Source of the DNA: an uncultured Celeribacter sp.
Lineage (GTDB): Bacteria > Pseudomonadota > Alphaproteobacteria > Rhodobacterales > Rhodobacteraceae
Length of the DNA: 37,455 nucleotides
Reading direction: 5' to 3'
NCBI GenBank assembly: GCA_938008015.1
Contig: CALLMA010000064.1
Coordinates: forward strand, 1 to 37,455
Below are positions 8,178 to 16,464 of this stretch, piece after piece. The notes below the pieces were generated by a model that saw nothing but the letters and a program-made list of their open reading frames with translations, did no database searches and had not been told where the DNA came from. Every line of letters starts with the position of its first letter. The stretch's first letter is position 1. The translations under genes were made by a program, and so were the position numbers.

Positions 8178-9440
8178 TCAGATATAAGTTCTTGCTAATT
8201 TTGCAGCGCCGACAGCCGCTTCACTTTGCGCGGCTTCCGATAAGCTCACCTTCAGGTGACGTGATCTGATTTGAGACCAAACGGCATTGTGACTGCCGCC
8301 CCCTGCAGTATAAATTTCTCGCGGAGCCGGCCCGCCTCTTGTCGCGATTTCTGTGTAACATTGCGCTTCTATCCGCGCGATGCTTTCAAGAAGACCATGC
8401 AAAAATTCCACATCACTCTCGGGTCGTGGCTCAAGAATTGGCGCAAGTTCGGGATCGTTGATTGGAAATCTTTCACCAGGTTGCAATAAGGGGTAATAGT
8501 TCAACGGCGAGATTGTATCGGGATCGATCAATGTGCTCAGAGTGTGCAACTGCGTTGGTGTGAAAAAAGATTTCAGCACAGCGCCACCGGTATTTGAAGC
8601 GCCGCCAACGAGCCAAAGATCTCCAAGGCGGTGCGAATAAAGGCCAATTTCAGGCGCATCAATGCGCTTTTTGGACAGTAATTTGACCGCGAGTGTCGAT
8701 CCTAAAGATGTAACCGCATTGCCTTCGATGCAGGGCGCGCTGGCAAGAAAGGCGGCAATGCTGTCGGTGGTTCCAGCGTGAATGATCGTTGCTTTGGATA
8801 AGCCAAATGTCTCAGCGCTTTTTTTGTAAATGGTAGATATTGCTTTGCCAGGCATATGAATTTTGGGTAAAAGATCTGGATCGATCACGGTAGAAATCCA
8901 GCTTGGCCAGTGTCCTGTTTCGGGATCAAATCCTAATTTTAGCGCGTTGTTGAAATCTGAATGGCCACCAAAACCCATCAACTTTGCGGCTATAAAATCT
9001 GCCTGATGCAAGAGATGACACGGCTTGCTCGTGGTCATGGTCATAAGTCGCATTGCACGAGCGAGGGCTGAGTTTGAGCCGCTGGTGATATGGGTTTCAT
9101 TTGTCAACTTGGCGATGCGTGCGGCCTCTGCGTGAAACCCTTTGGAATTATACATCAAGGCTGGGCTCACGGGGATGAGATTGGCATCTGTCAGAACCAT
9201 TGATCCAGACGTGCCATCGACCGCGATTGCGCCAATGCGGGCGGGGTTAACCTGCAATGCATTCAGGGCATCCATTTGGGAGTGCAGGCAGGTTCGGACC
9301 GCGTGCCACCATGCATTCGCATCGATTATATTGCCCGTCGAAGGGGGGTGATCGGCTTTGGCATCAGAAAGGACTGTGTCACCTTCTAATACGGCCGTTC
9401 GAACACCAGATGTTCCAATATCTATACCGAGTGTAAGCAT
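8178..9440 (-). CDS. FGGY-family carbohydrate kinase
   Basis: The protein has 420 aa, slightly short for FGGY kinases (usually 450-550). The N-terminal phosphate-binding loop is GIDIGTSGVRTAVLE, and the catalytic-base region is probably AVDGTSGSMVLTD. The second actin-like domain carries HAGTTDSIAAFLA and TSLGSTLAVKLLS, with the adenosine motif in AGGGSHNAVWSQI. It would phosphorylate a sugar, ketose or polyol with ATP. It is the last gene of the minus arm: its ATG overlaps the aldolase stop (TAATG), so the two are translationally coupled. A kinase followed by a class II aldolase suggests a sugar-phosphate cleaved to dihydroxyacetone phosphate plus an aldehyde. The sugar cannot be named from the sequence. 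Confidence 0.87.
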   Translation of the reverse strand: MLTLGIDIGTSGVRTAVLEGDTVLSDAKADHPPSTGNIIDANAWWHAVRTCLHSQMDALNALQVNPARIGAIAVDGTSGSMVLTDANLIPVSPALMYNSKGFHAEAARIAKLTNETHITSGSNSALARAMRLMTMTTSKPCHLLHQADFIAAKLMGFGGHSDFNNALKLGFDPETGHWPSWISTVIDPDLLPKIHMPGKAISTIYKKSAETFGLSKATIIHAGTTDSIAAFLASAPCIEGNAVTSLGSTLAVKLLSKKRIDAPEIGLYSHRLGDLWLVGGASNTGGAVLKSFFTPTQLHTLSTLIDPDTISPLNYYPLLQPGERFPINDPELAPILEPRPESDVEFLHGLLESIARIEAQCYTEIATRGGPAPREIYTAGGGSHNAVWSQIRSRHLKVSLSEAAQSEAAVGAAKLARTYI

Positions 9441-10414
9441 TAGCTGCGCTCAGCCAAAGCTTGTCTGTATTTTTCGGCGTCCCAGTTGAGCAGTTCCGCC
9501 TCCGCCTCCGCTCCAATGGGCTCAACGCTCCAGTCTTCGGGGAGGCGCAGGAGGATATCTGATAGGCATTTGAGCATTGCTTTTTGGGATATGCTCGCCC
9601 CATCTCGGAGCAATACGCCTTCGCCGCGTTTCAATATTGCCGGAGGAGTGGCCGCTGAATCGCGGGTTGCGAGCGCAGGGCCAAGGAAGACGACATGGTC
9701 GGGGTAATATGTTCCACTGAGTGCCAAGTCTGCGGCGCGCGCATTTTGCCCCAACCAGCTGTGCTCAGACCATGAAAATCCGTCTGCGGCAGGGGATGGG
9801 GGGGATGAAAAGGCTGCATCTTGGGTTGGCATTTCTAAGCGGGCTTCAACGTCACGTATTAAGGTGTCTACGGCTTGAACGCTGCTCCCACAACATATCA
9901 GGCCGTGGTTTTGCAAGATAATAACTTGGGTTTGAGGCGTCACGCGATTCAGGATTTCGCGGGTGAGTGGCAAACCTGGTTTGGCGTAAGGCACGACAAC
10001 AAATGGCAATCCATCCAATTTATCGGCTAAAGCGGTGCGGCCTTCTGGACTGATTGCATGCACCAAAGTGGCAATCGAATGAGTGTGGGCAACAACGGGC
10101 CACTCCAGTGCCGCGTGGAATGTTGTTTCTATCGAGGGGCGGAGGGTGATATTAGGGTCTAAACCAGTGGTTTTGCAACTTCCATCGCCTGCGAGCTCTC
10201 GCGCTTCTGCAACGGCTGCTGCCCGATCAACGGCCACAAAAATATCGGTGGTCTGCGCGTTCGCAAGCTCTGTGCCTGAGGCTTTAATCCACATGACATT
10301 CTCTGATTTAATGGATGTGTTCCCCCCTGGCCCTTGGACTTGTAAAGGATCTTGCCCTAGCCGAGCTGAGAGCGCGCGAAATTCAGGAGAGAGGAGATTG
10401 GAATGCGTATTCAT
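9440..10414 (-). CDS. Class II aldolase/adducin-family protein (long form)
   Basis: The protein has 324 aa, longer than the usual 210-260 because of a C-terminal extension. The first part shows the family pattern: GPGGNTSIKSENVMWIKASG near residue 30, the Zn-ligand pair in VVAHTHSIATLVHA and a third His in LQNHGLICCG. Family members cleave sugar phosphates or epimerise pentulose phosphates using Zn2+. The ATG overlaps the HAD gene stop by 4 bp and the gene runs into the FGGY kinase. A second, shorter class II aldolase lies in the opposite arm at 18555, so the pathway has two members that probably act on different intermediates. Confidence 0.86.
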   Translation of the reverse strand: MNTHSNLLSPEFRALSARLGQDPLQVQGPGGNTSIKSENVMWIKASGTELANAQTTDIFVAVDRAAAVAEARELAGDGSCKTTGLDPNITLRPSIETTFHAALEWPVVAHTHSIATLVHAISPEGRTALADKLDGLPFVVVPYAKPGLPLTREILNRVTPQTQVIILQNHGLICCGSSVQAVDTLIRDVEARLEMPTQDAAFSSPPSPAADGFSWSEHSWLGQNARAADLALSGTYYPDHVVFLGPALATRDSAATPPAILKRGEGVLLRDGASISQKAMLKCLSDILLRLPEDWSVEPIGAEAEAELLNWDAEKYRQALAERS

Positions 10415-11247
10415 CGGATTTCTTTCATGCGGTATGTAGGCTGTTGGCAGGCGTTTTTTGTGAGCAGTCGGTGAAGCGTTGCATCACTTGGGTCTGCGGC
10501 AAAAGCATCACGGTACAGACCGCCCTCGATCAGAACGCTATCCCAACCCGCCTTTTGTGCGCCCGCGATGTCATGTTCCAAACTATCCCCCACCATGAGG
10601 AACCGCCCCTTGCCCATGGCGGCCTCAATGGAACGGAAAATTGGCAGATGTGGTTTGCCATAGAAGGAAACTTCGCCGCCGATGTCGCGGTATGCATAAG
10701 CCAAGGCGCCTGGTGAGATGACATCGCCTTGTGCCCGTGGGCTGCGGCGATCTGGATTGGAGCAATAGACGGGCAGTTTGCGTTGTATCCATGTTTGGAG
10801 TTGATGTGCATAATCTGACATTTGTGCGCCATCGGGCAGGCCCATAAGTAAAACGGCTTGCGCTTCTTCGGGATCATCGGTGATTTGGATGTCGAGGCCA
10901 TCGGCCCAAATTAGCGCGTCGCCTTTATGACGTTCAATCGGGAAAAAGCGGCGTTGTGCAATGACGCCTTGCCGAAGATCTTGCCAAAGCGCTTCACCGC
11001 TGGTCATGACGTAATCAAACAGCGAAATGTCAAATCCCATTTGCGCGATGCGTGTTGCATTGGGAGCGGCGCGTTTTCCAGAATTGGATAAGACGCCGAG
11101 TTTATAGGGGCCATCGCCGAGCGCGCTGATTGCGGCCACGGCGCTAGCATAGGGGGATGTTCCATTGTGCAAAACACCCCACTGATCAAAGACAAGGGCA
11201 TCGTAGAGAGGCGCAATGTCTTTGAGTGATGTTAGAACTTTGGTCAC
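10411..11247 (-). CDS. HAD-superfamily class IIA hydrolase (TIGR01459-like)
   Basis: The protein has 278 aa. Motif I is FDQWGVLHNG with nucleophile Asp21, in the DxWGV form of this NagD-related subfamily. Motif II is in LSNSGKRAA, the lysine motif in GKPHLPIF and the acidic motif in MVGDSLEHDIAGA. The cap domain sits between motifs II and III, as in class IIA. It is probably a cytoplasmic sugar-phosphate phosphatase acting on a product or side product of the kinase/aldolase steps. It starts 4 bp after the upstream hydrolase gene and overlaps the aldolase gene by 4 bp. The exact substrate is unknown. Confidence 0.86.
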   Translation of the reverse strand: MTKVLTSLKDIAPLYDALVFDQWGVLHNGTSPYASAVAAISALGDGPYKLGVLSNSGKRAAPNATRIAQMGFDISLFDYVMTSGEALWQDLRQGVIAQRRFFPIERHKGDALIWADGLDIQITDDPEEAQAVLLMGLPDGAQMSDYAHQLQTWIQRKLPVYCSNPDRRSPRAQGDVISPGALAYAYRDIGGEVSFYGKPHLPIFRSIEAAMGKGRFLMVGDSLEHDIAGAQKAGWDSVLIEGGLYRDAFAADPSDATLHRLLTKNACQQPTYRMKEIR

Positions 11248-11251
11248 GGCT

Positions 11252-12184
11252 CTAGTATTCTGCCATATCTTTTGGATCGACTAAGCTTGCGATAAATGCA
11301 TCCGCATCTGCTTGGCTCAGTTTTGGGGCTGCTTTATCGGCCATCCCTGCGGGCATATCTCCAAAGTAGAACTTATAGCCGGGAATTGGCTGGCGGCGTT
11401 TGCGCAGGGGCATGCCTTCATATGGGAAAACATCTGAGCGTGCGTTCGCCGCTTCATCGTGACAAGGCAGGACATAATCTGCACGCTTGTCGATCTCTTC
11501 AACAGATTTCCAACCTTCATAAGAATTTACAAAACGCGCGGGAACCCAATAGCGCCATTGCTCTGAAGGGTTTGGATCGAGATTGCGCTCAACGAAAATA
11601 GCATCGCCTGCGATGACAATATCCCCCATGGCGGTGGCCACACTCACGCACATATGTCCAACTGAATGGCCGGGTGTGTGGAACATTGTGATGCCTGGAA
11701 GAACTTCGCATTCATCTTCAATGGCTTCAAAGACGCATCCTGCATAGGCTTGCTCGACGCCGATGTTCGCTTCGTAGGTCCGATAATAGAGTGGCAAAGG
11801 ATTATAGGCCATTTCGATTTCGGCTTTAGGCGCAATATAGCGGGCGTTTTTGAACTCTTTCATGTTCTGCACGTGATCCCAATGCAAGTGTGTGAACACA
11901 ATCGCATCGATTTCATCAGGGTGTACGCCAAGCTTTTGTTCGAGATGCTCATGCACTTGAAGGCAGCCGCGCTTTTCGCATTTATGATGGTATTTCGTCG
12001 CGCGCTCTTCGTCTGGCAGGCCTGTATCAATTAGAATTTTATGGGTGCCTGTGTCGACATAGTGGCAATAGACCGGATTCCAGTATTTCTTTCCCGCAGG
12101 TCCCTTCCAAAAGATATAGGTGCCCAAATCAGCCTCGAGCCAACCTGTATTGATTGGGTAAATCTTTGTTTCGGTAACGCCCAT
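11252..12184 (-). CDS. Metallo-beta-lactamase-fold hydrolase, lactonase-like
   Basis: The 310-aa protein has the MBL metal motif FTHLHWDHVQN (HxHxDH), a further His in FHTPGHSVGHM, the bridging Asp in VIAGDAIF and a final His in LPCHDEA. The layout resembles N-acyl-homoserine lactonases of the AttM/AiiB type. In this sugar operon a lactone or ester hydrolase for a sugar lactone is at least as likely as quorum quenching. The start at 12184 (ATG) is chosen because AAGGAG precedes it by 8 bp; the in-frame TTG at 12202 lies before that ribosome site. It is the first gene of the minus arm, and the GntR-type operator at 12211-12224 covers its promoter. Confidence 0.84.
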   Translation of the reverse strand: MGVTETKIYPINTGWLEADLGTYIFWKGPAGKKYWNPVYCHYVDTGTHKILIDTGLPDEERATKYHHKCEKRGCLQVHEHLEQKLGVHPDEIDAIVFTHLHWDHVQNMKEFKNARYIAPKAEIEMAYNPLPLYYRTYEANIGVEQAYAGCVFEAIEDECEVLPGITMFHTPGHSVGHMCVSVATAMGDIVIAGDAIFVERNLDPNPSEQWRYWVPARFVNSYEGWKSVEEIDKRADYVLPCHDEAANARSDVFPYEGMPLRKRRQPIPGYKFYFGDMPAGMADKAAPKLSQADADAFIASLVDPKDMAEY

Positions 12185-12210
12185 GACTATGTCTCCTTGC
12201 AATCATTCTA

Positions 12211-12242
12211 TTTTGTATACAAAAATAAGAAACTGAATGCAA
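12211..12242 (-). promoter_or_regulatory. Promoter and perfect GntR-type operator of the hydrolase-kinase operon
   Basis: TTTTGTATACAAAA (12211-12224) is a perfect 14-bp palindrome. Read on the minus strand, a -35 TTGCAT (12237-12242) and a -10 TATACA (12214-12219) are 17 bp apart, so the palindrome overlies the -10 box, a position expected for repression. The same core recurs twice before the ABC transporter operon (12969 and 12989), which ties both arms to one regulator. Confidence 0.75.
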
Positions 12243-12271
12243 TTGCAAGGATAAATTCAATAACGAGGCAA

Positions 12272-12916
12272 TTAATTTGCCCTTAGTGCTTGTAAAAAGC
12301 TCTCTGTCATGTGGCTGCGCATACCTTTGGATGCGGCGGCCGAATCTTCGCTAAAGATGTCGTTGATTAACTCTTGGTGGCTTTGAGCGGATGCGATGAG
12401 ATCCTCTTTCGTTTGGAATTTTTTGGAACGGAAGGGGCCGGTTCTGCGACGAAACTCCGATGCAATTTCAGCCATATAGGGGTTGCCTGTTGATTTGTAG
12501 ATGGCCATATGGAAGGCTTCGTTGGCGCGGAGGTATGCTGTGCGATCGCCCGCTTTTGCGGCGGCAATGCAATTCGCTTGGGCTGTCTCAATATCTGTGC
12601 GAGATAGTAGGGTAAGCCGTTGCGAGGCAATGCGAGCACAGGCTGCTTCGATTTCATGCATAGCTTCAAAAATTTGTGCCAGTTCCTCTCGATCATATTG
12701 CGCGACAAAAACGCCGCGCCGCGCTCCTTCGACAAGGATGCCTTGTGCCGTCAGGCGAGTGAGTGCTTCTCGCACAGGTGTTCGGGACGCTTCAAAGCGC
12801 GCCGCCAGCCCAGCTTCATCAAGACGCACCCCGGGCTCGAGCTCGCCGGCGGCTATTTCTTCCATAAGAGCGGCTTCAATTCGTTTGGTGACTGAAATTT
12901 TTGCTGGTTCGCGCAT
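12272..12916 (-). CDS. GntR-family regulator (FadR/FCD subfamily)
   Basis: The protein has 214 aa. The N-terminal winged helix is RIEAALMEEIAAGELEPGVRL, then FEASRTPVREALTRL and GVFVAQYD. The C-terminal all-helical FCD ligand domain includes FHMAIYKSTGNPYMAEI, with metal-binding His positions such as SHQELI and MRSHMTE. FCD regulators usually repress until they bind a sugar acid or organic acid. The gene lies between the two arms: it is divergent from the ABC operon and codirectional with the minus operon, whose own promoter is downstream of it. AGGAG precedes the ATG. Binding to the TTTTGTATACAAAA sites on both sides is inferred from position. Confidence 0.9.
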   Translation of the reverse strand: MREPAKISVTKRIEAALMEEIAAGELEPGVRLDEAGLAARFEASRTPVREALTRLTAQGILVEGARRGVFVAQYDREELAQIFEAMHEIEAACARIASQRLTLLSRTDIETAQANCIAAAKAGDRTAYLRANEAFHMAIYKSTGNPYMAEIASEFRRRTGPFRSKKFQTKEDLIASAQSHQELINDIFSEDSAAASKGMRSHMTESFLQALRAN

Positions 12917-12968
12917 TATTATCTCCTAATGTTGGCAAGAATATATCATCAAAAAGGTAAATAATCAA

Positions 12969-13002
12969 TTTTGTATATTTACTTTTCACTTTGTATGCAA
13001 AA
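12969..13002 (+). promoter_or_regulatory. Two GntR-type operator half-matches over the ABC-operon promoter
   Basis: TTTTGTATATTT (12969-12980) and CTTTGTATGCAAAA (12989-13002) match the perfect palindrome at 12211 at 9 and 12 of 14 positions. They are spaced 20 bp apart, about two helical turns. A plausible promoter coincides with them: -35 TTGTAT (12971-12976) and -10 TATGCA (12994-12999) with a 17-bp spacer. Occupancy would block the ABC operon and could also affect the divergent GntR gene. Confidence 0.68.
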
Positions 13003-13031
13003 TGATCAATTAAGACAGGGAGAGAGATTCG

Positions 13032-14129
13032 ATGCCAAAAATTGAACTAAAAGGTCTGATTAAGCGCTATGGTGATGTTCAGGTGCTGCACGGCATTGAT
13101 CTAACGATGGCAGATAACGAATTTACAGTTCTCGTTGGGCCTTCTGGTTGCGGCAAGTCGACAACCTTGCGGATGATCGCGGGATTAGAGAGCGTGTCTG
13201 ACGGCGATATATATGTCGATGGGAAGCGGATCAGTCATCTGGAGCCGAAAGACCGCGGGTTGGCGATGGTTTTCCAAGATTATGCACTTTATCCTCATAT
13301 GAACGTTGCCCAAAATATCTCATTCGCATTGCGCCTTCAAAAGGTCGCTAAGTCTGACATTGATAAGAAGGTTAAAGAGGTGGCAGATCTTGTCGGTTTG
13401 ACCTCCTTTTTACACCGCAAACCGGGAGCGCTTTCTGGGGGGCAACGCCAACGTGTTGCAATGGCGCGCGCGCTTGCAAAAGATAGTGACATTTTTCTAT
13501 TCGATGAGCCTTTGTCCAACTTAGATGCGAAATTACGTGGCCAGATGCGCGCAGAGCTTGCAATTATGAGCCAACGCGTTCAAAAAAATATGATATATGT
13601 GACCCACGATCAAGTTGAAGCTATGACTTTGGCGGATCGTATTGTGGTGATGAATGGAGGATATATTCAGCAGCAAGGCACGCCAGAAGAATTGTTCAAA
13701 CGACCAGCTAATAAATTCGTTGCGGGCTTTCTTGGGATGCCACCTATGAATTTTCTGGATGGTGAAATTGAGCACCGTGATGGGGCGGCATTTGTTGTGG
13801 GTGAGGGGTTCGCGCTGCGGCTTGCGGGAGAGAAAGCACAGATAGCGGCCACGCATTCTAATAAGGCGGTGACTTTGGGCATTCGCCCATCTGATTTGAA
13901 TTTCGCGGCGGATACGCCTGAGGATCAATCATTGACGCTGGATGTTATGGTTTCAGAATATATAGGCGCCCAATCGGTGCTCATGTGTAGTTGCGGGTCA
14001 AATCGGGTCACCGTTGAGGTGAATTCGGAGACTCCGATGGCTTTGGGGGAAACCCTAAGGTTCGAGGTAAACCTGAATCGGGTGCACCTATTTGATCGTC
14101 AGAGCGGAGAGGCGCTTAGACGTTTGTAA
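13032..14129 (+). CDS. Sugar ABC transporter ATP-binding protein (CUT1, MalK/UgpC type)
   Basis: The protein has 365 aa. It carries Walker A GPSGCGKST (36-44), the Q-loop in MVFQDYALYPHM, the signature LSGGQRQRVAMARAL, Walker B IFLFDEPLSNLDAKLR and the switch His in YVTHDQVEAMTLA. The C-terminal TOBE/OB regulatory domain is of MalK type. It powers uptake through the two permeases encoded downstream. It is the first gene of the plus arm, with GGGAGAGAG before the ATG. In many CUT1 operons the ATPase comes last, so this order is a slight variation. Confidence 0.93.
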   Translation: MPKIELKGLIKRYGDVQVLHGIDLTMADNEFTVLVGPSGCGKSTTLRMIAGLESVSDGDIYVDGKRISHLEPKDRGLAMVFQDYALYPHMNVAQNISFALRLQKVAKSDIDKKVKEVADLVGLTSFLHRKPGALSGGQRQRVAMARALAKDSDIFLFDEPLSNLDAKLRGQMRAELAIMSQRVQKNMIYVTHDQVEAMTLADRIVVMNGGYIQQQGTPEELFKRPANKFVAGFLGMPPMNFLDGEIEHRDGAAFVVGEGFALRLAGEKAQIAATHSNKAVTLGIRPSDLNFAADTPEDQSLTLDVMVSEYIGAQSVLMCSCGSNRVTVEVNSETPMALGETLRFEVNLNRVHLFDRQSGEALRRL

Positions 14130-14148
14130 TCTCTTGGGAGGAGAAAAA

Positions 14149-15465
14149 ATGAAGATGTTTAAGACAGCAACAGCGGCCCTAGCTCTGATGTCCAGCGCAG
14201 TGCTCGCAAACCCATATGCAGAGTATGAAGGCACGACACTGATTGTCAATTTTCCAGCACATCCGCATTATGATGCGGTTATGCAAATTTTGCCTGAATT
14301 TACGGCACAAACAGGTATCGAAGTTGAAGTGGATCAATTGCCATATCTTGCGATGCGTGAACGTCAGACGTTGGAATTGTCACAAGATGAGGGCGAATAT
14401 GATTTGATTGCATATGTCGTCTTTTCTAAGGCGGATTATGTCTATGCCGATCAGCTCGAAAACTTAGCCAAATATTTCATGAACCCAACCCTCGCCGATC
14501 CGAGCTATGATGCCTCTGATCTGATCGATGGTTATGTTTATAATATTGGTTTTGCCGGTGGTGATCGGGGTTATCTATCTGGTCCAACAGGATCTTTGTT
14601 TGGTTTGCCTTATGGTTCTGAGACATCTGTTTTGGGATACCGTAAGGATATTTTTGAAAAGCATGGTTTAGAAGTGCCAAGCACCTATGCTGAAATGTTG
14701 GAATTGGCATGTTTAATTCCAACTCTTGAGCCTGGAATGGGAGGACTTGCTTCTCGTGCGGCATCTGGCCACCATGCGGCACATGCCTTTCTGTTACACC
14801 TCAACCCATTAGGCGGCGGCATTTTTGATGATAATTGGCAGCCTATAATGAACAGTGCTGAAGGTGTCGCGGCGGCTCAGGCTCTAAAAGACATTGTCGA
14901 TTGTGGTCCAGAAGGGGCAACAACCTTTGGCTTTGGTGAAGCGTTGGGCGCTTTCTTGAATGGCGATACAGCAATGTATCTCGATACAACAGTTGTTGCA
15001 GGGCAGATTGATGATCCTGAGCGTAGCCAAGTTGTTGGAAAAGTTGGTTGGGCGATGCATCCAATGGGCACAGAGCGGGCCAGCCAAACGGGTGGTTTTG
15101 GCATCGGCATCCCAGCAAATGCGGAGCACAAAGAAGCTGCTTTCCTTTTGATGCAATGGCTAACATCGCGTGAAGGCGATAAATTGGTCGCACTTGCAGG
15201 GGGGAACCCATCTCGCTTCTCGACACATGCAGATGCCGATGTGAACGCCGCCTTCCCACATATGGCCACCTTCGGGGAAGCCTTGCAATATGCGGATCCT
15301 GATTGGCGTCCTATTATTCCAGTGTGGGGTAAGATCAATGCAGATCTTGGAACAACACTCAGCCAAGTTTTAACGGAAGATTTGGATATCCAAGAAGCGC
15401 TCGACGGTGTCGCAAAACGCACACGCGTTACGATGGAAGAAGCGGGCTACTACACTTGGAAGTAA
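14149..15465 (+). CDS. Sugar ABC transporter substrate-binding protein (family 1)
   Basis: The protein has 438 aa with a clear signal peptide (KMFKTATAALALMSSAVLA, cleavage near ANP). The mature part has the family 1 solute-binding pattern, with GLPYGSETSVLGYRKDIFEKHGLEVP and FLNGDTAMYLDTT, and it would bind the substrate in the periplasm. The start at 14149 is preferred because GGGAGGAG lies directly upstream; an in-frame start at 14092 overlaps the ATPase gene and would bury the signal peptide. A stem-loop follows the gene (15485-15509). Acidic and aromatic residues are plentiful, but the sugar cannot be deduced. Confidence 0.92.
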   Translation: MKMFKTATAALALMSSAVLANPYAEYEGTTLIVNFPAHPHYDAVMQILPEFTAQTGIEVEVDQLPYLAMRERQTLELSQDEGEYDLIAYVVFSKADYVYADQLENLAKYFMNPTLADPSYDASDLIDGYVYNIGFAGGDRGYLSGPTGSLFGLPYGSETSVLGYRKDIFEKHGLEVPSTYAEMLELACLIPTLEPGMGGLASRAASGHHAAHAFLLHLNPLGGGIFDDNWQPIMNSAEGVAAAQALKDIVDCGPEGATTFGFGEALGAFLNGDTAMYLDTTVVAGQIDDPERSQVVGKVGWAMHPMGTERASQTGGFGIGIPANAEHKEAAFLLMQWLTSREGDKLVALAGGNPSRFSTHADADVNAAFPHMATFGEALQYADPDWRPIIPVWGKINADLGTTLSQVLTEDLDIQEALDGVAKRTRVTMEEAGYYTWK

Positions 15466-15484
15466 GCTGATCTCATAAAAGCGG

Positions 15485-15509
15485 CAGCCCCTTTTGAAAT
15501 CTGGGGCTG
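15485..15509 (+). promoter_or_regulatory. Intercistronic stem-loop after the binding-protein gene
   Basis: CAGCCCC (15485-15491) pairs with GGGGCTG (15503-15509) around an 11-base loop, in the 86-bp gap before the first permease. No T-run follows. This suggests an mRNA-stabilising or partial-termination hairpin that lets the binding protein be made in excess over the permeases, a common arrangement. Confidence 0.6.
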
Positions 15510-15551
15510 TTGCATCGATCACTCAAATAACCTGATTAAAGGATAGCATTC

Positions 15552-16463
15552 GTGAACCGCCAATTTATGAACCGCATGACGCCCTATATGTTCATGGCTC
15601 CGGCCGCGATCATACTTGCGATCGCGTTGATCTATCCGCTGGGCTATATGATGTATGGATCCTTGTTGAATTGGAATCCAAGCCAAAGCATTTCTGAAGC
15701 CGAGTTTGTAGGGTTCAAAAATTACGTTGATCTATTTTATGATCCGTTCTTTCGCAAAAGTTTTTCAGTGACGCTGACTTTCGCCTTTGTGGTTGTTATT
15801 GCTGAGATGGTCATGGGGGTAGGGCTTGCGCTGCTTCTCGATCGCAATATTCGCGGCATGTCTGTGTTGCGCACATTATTCATTTTGCCGATGATGATCG
15901 CCCCTGTCGTGGTTGGTCTCATGTGGCGCTATATGTATCATCCAACTGTGGGCACATTTAACCGTACTTTAGAAAGTATAGGGTTGGAAAAGATAGATTG
16001 GCTTGGCCAGAATGCGCTTTTATCTGTGATTATTGCTGATATCTGGCAATGGACTCCCTTTATCTTCATTCTCTCATTGGCTGCGCTGCAATCTTTACCG
16101 CAATCGGCGATGGAGGCTGCGCGCATTGATGGGGCGACTGGATGGCAGCAAATTTGGTTTATTAAATTGCCTATGATGCTGCCCATCTTAATCGTTACGG
16201 CCTTACTTCGGTTGATTGACGCTTTCAAAGTTCTCGAAGTGATTTTGGTTATGACGGATGGTGGGCCGGGCCAAACGACTGAAATTTTGGCCATGCGTAT
16301 TTCGCGCACCGCCTCCGAATTCCGCGAATTGGGCGTTGCAGCGGCAATGTCAAACTACTTGCTGCTCATGTTGATGTTTTTCACAGTTTGCATGTTTGGC
16401 TTCACCCGTTGGCAAGAACGCCGCGCTGTTAAAATAGCGGCCGCGATCCAAGAGGACGAATAA
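15552..16463 (+). CDS. Sugar ABC transporter permease (MalF-like)
   Basis: The protein has 303 aa and about six membrane segments. The first is PYMFMAPAAIILAIALIYPLG. The EAA loop that contacts the ATPase is AMEAARIDGATGWQQIWFIKLP (about 188-209). The start is GTG at 15552, with AAAGG 9 bp upstream; the next in-frame ATG is at 15570. It ends one base before the second permease gene begins, so the two are coupled and form the heteromeric channel. Confidence 0.92.
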   Translation: MNRQFMNRMTPYMFMAPAAIILAIALIYPLGYMMYGSLLNWNPSQSISEAEFVGFKNYVDLFYDPFFRKSFSVTLTFAFVVVIAEMVMGVGLALLLDRNIRGMSVLRTLFILPMMIAPVVVGLMWRYMYHPTVGTFNRTLESIGLEKIDWLGQNALLSVIIADIWQWTPFIFILSLAALQSLPQSAMEAARIDGATGWQQIWFIKLPMMLPILIVTALLRLIDAFKVLEVILVMTDGGPGQTTEILAMRISRTASEFRELGVAAAMSNYLLLMLMFFTVCMFGFTRWQERRAVKIAAAIQEDE

Positions 16464-16464
16464 A

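Noticed and set aside
11252-12184. Quorum-quenching AHL lactonase as the firm identity of the MBL protein
   Set aside because: The fold resembles AttM/AiiB enzymes, but the sugar operon context makes a sugar-lactone or ester hydrolase equally plausible; no luxI/luxR genes are in the window.
14092-14148. Extended start for the sugar-binding protein
   Set aside because: It would overlap the ATPase gene and place charged residues before the signal peptide; the ATG at 14149 has an ideal ribosome site.
14843-15422. Long minus-strand ORFs (138 and 181 codons) antisense to the sugar-binding protein
   Set aside because: The plus-strand gene is a clear family member; the antisense ORFs are low-complexity shadows without motifs.
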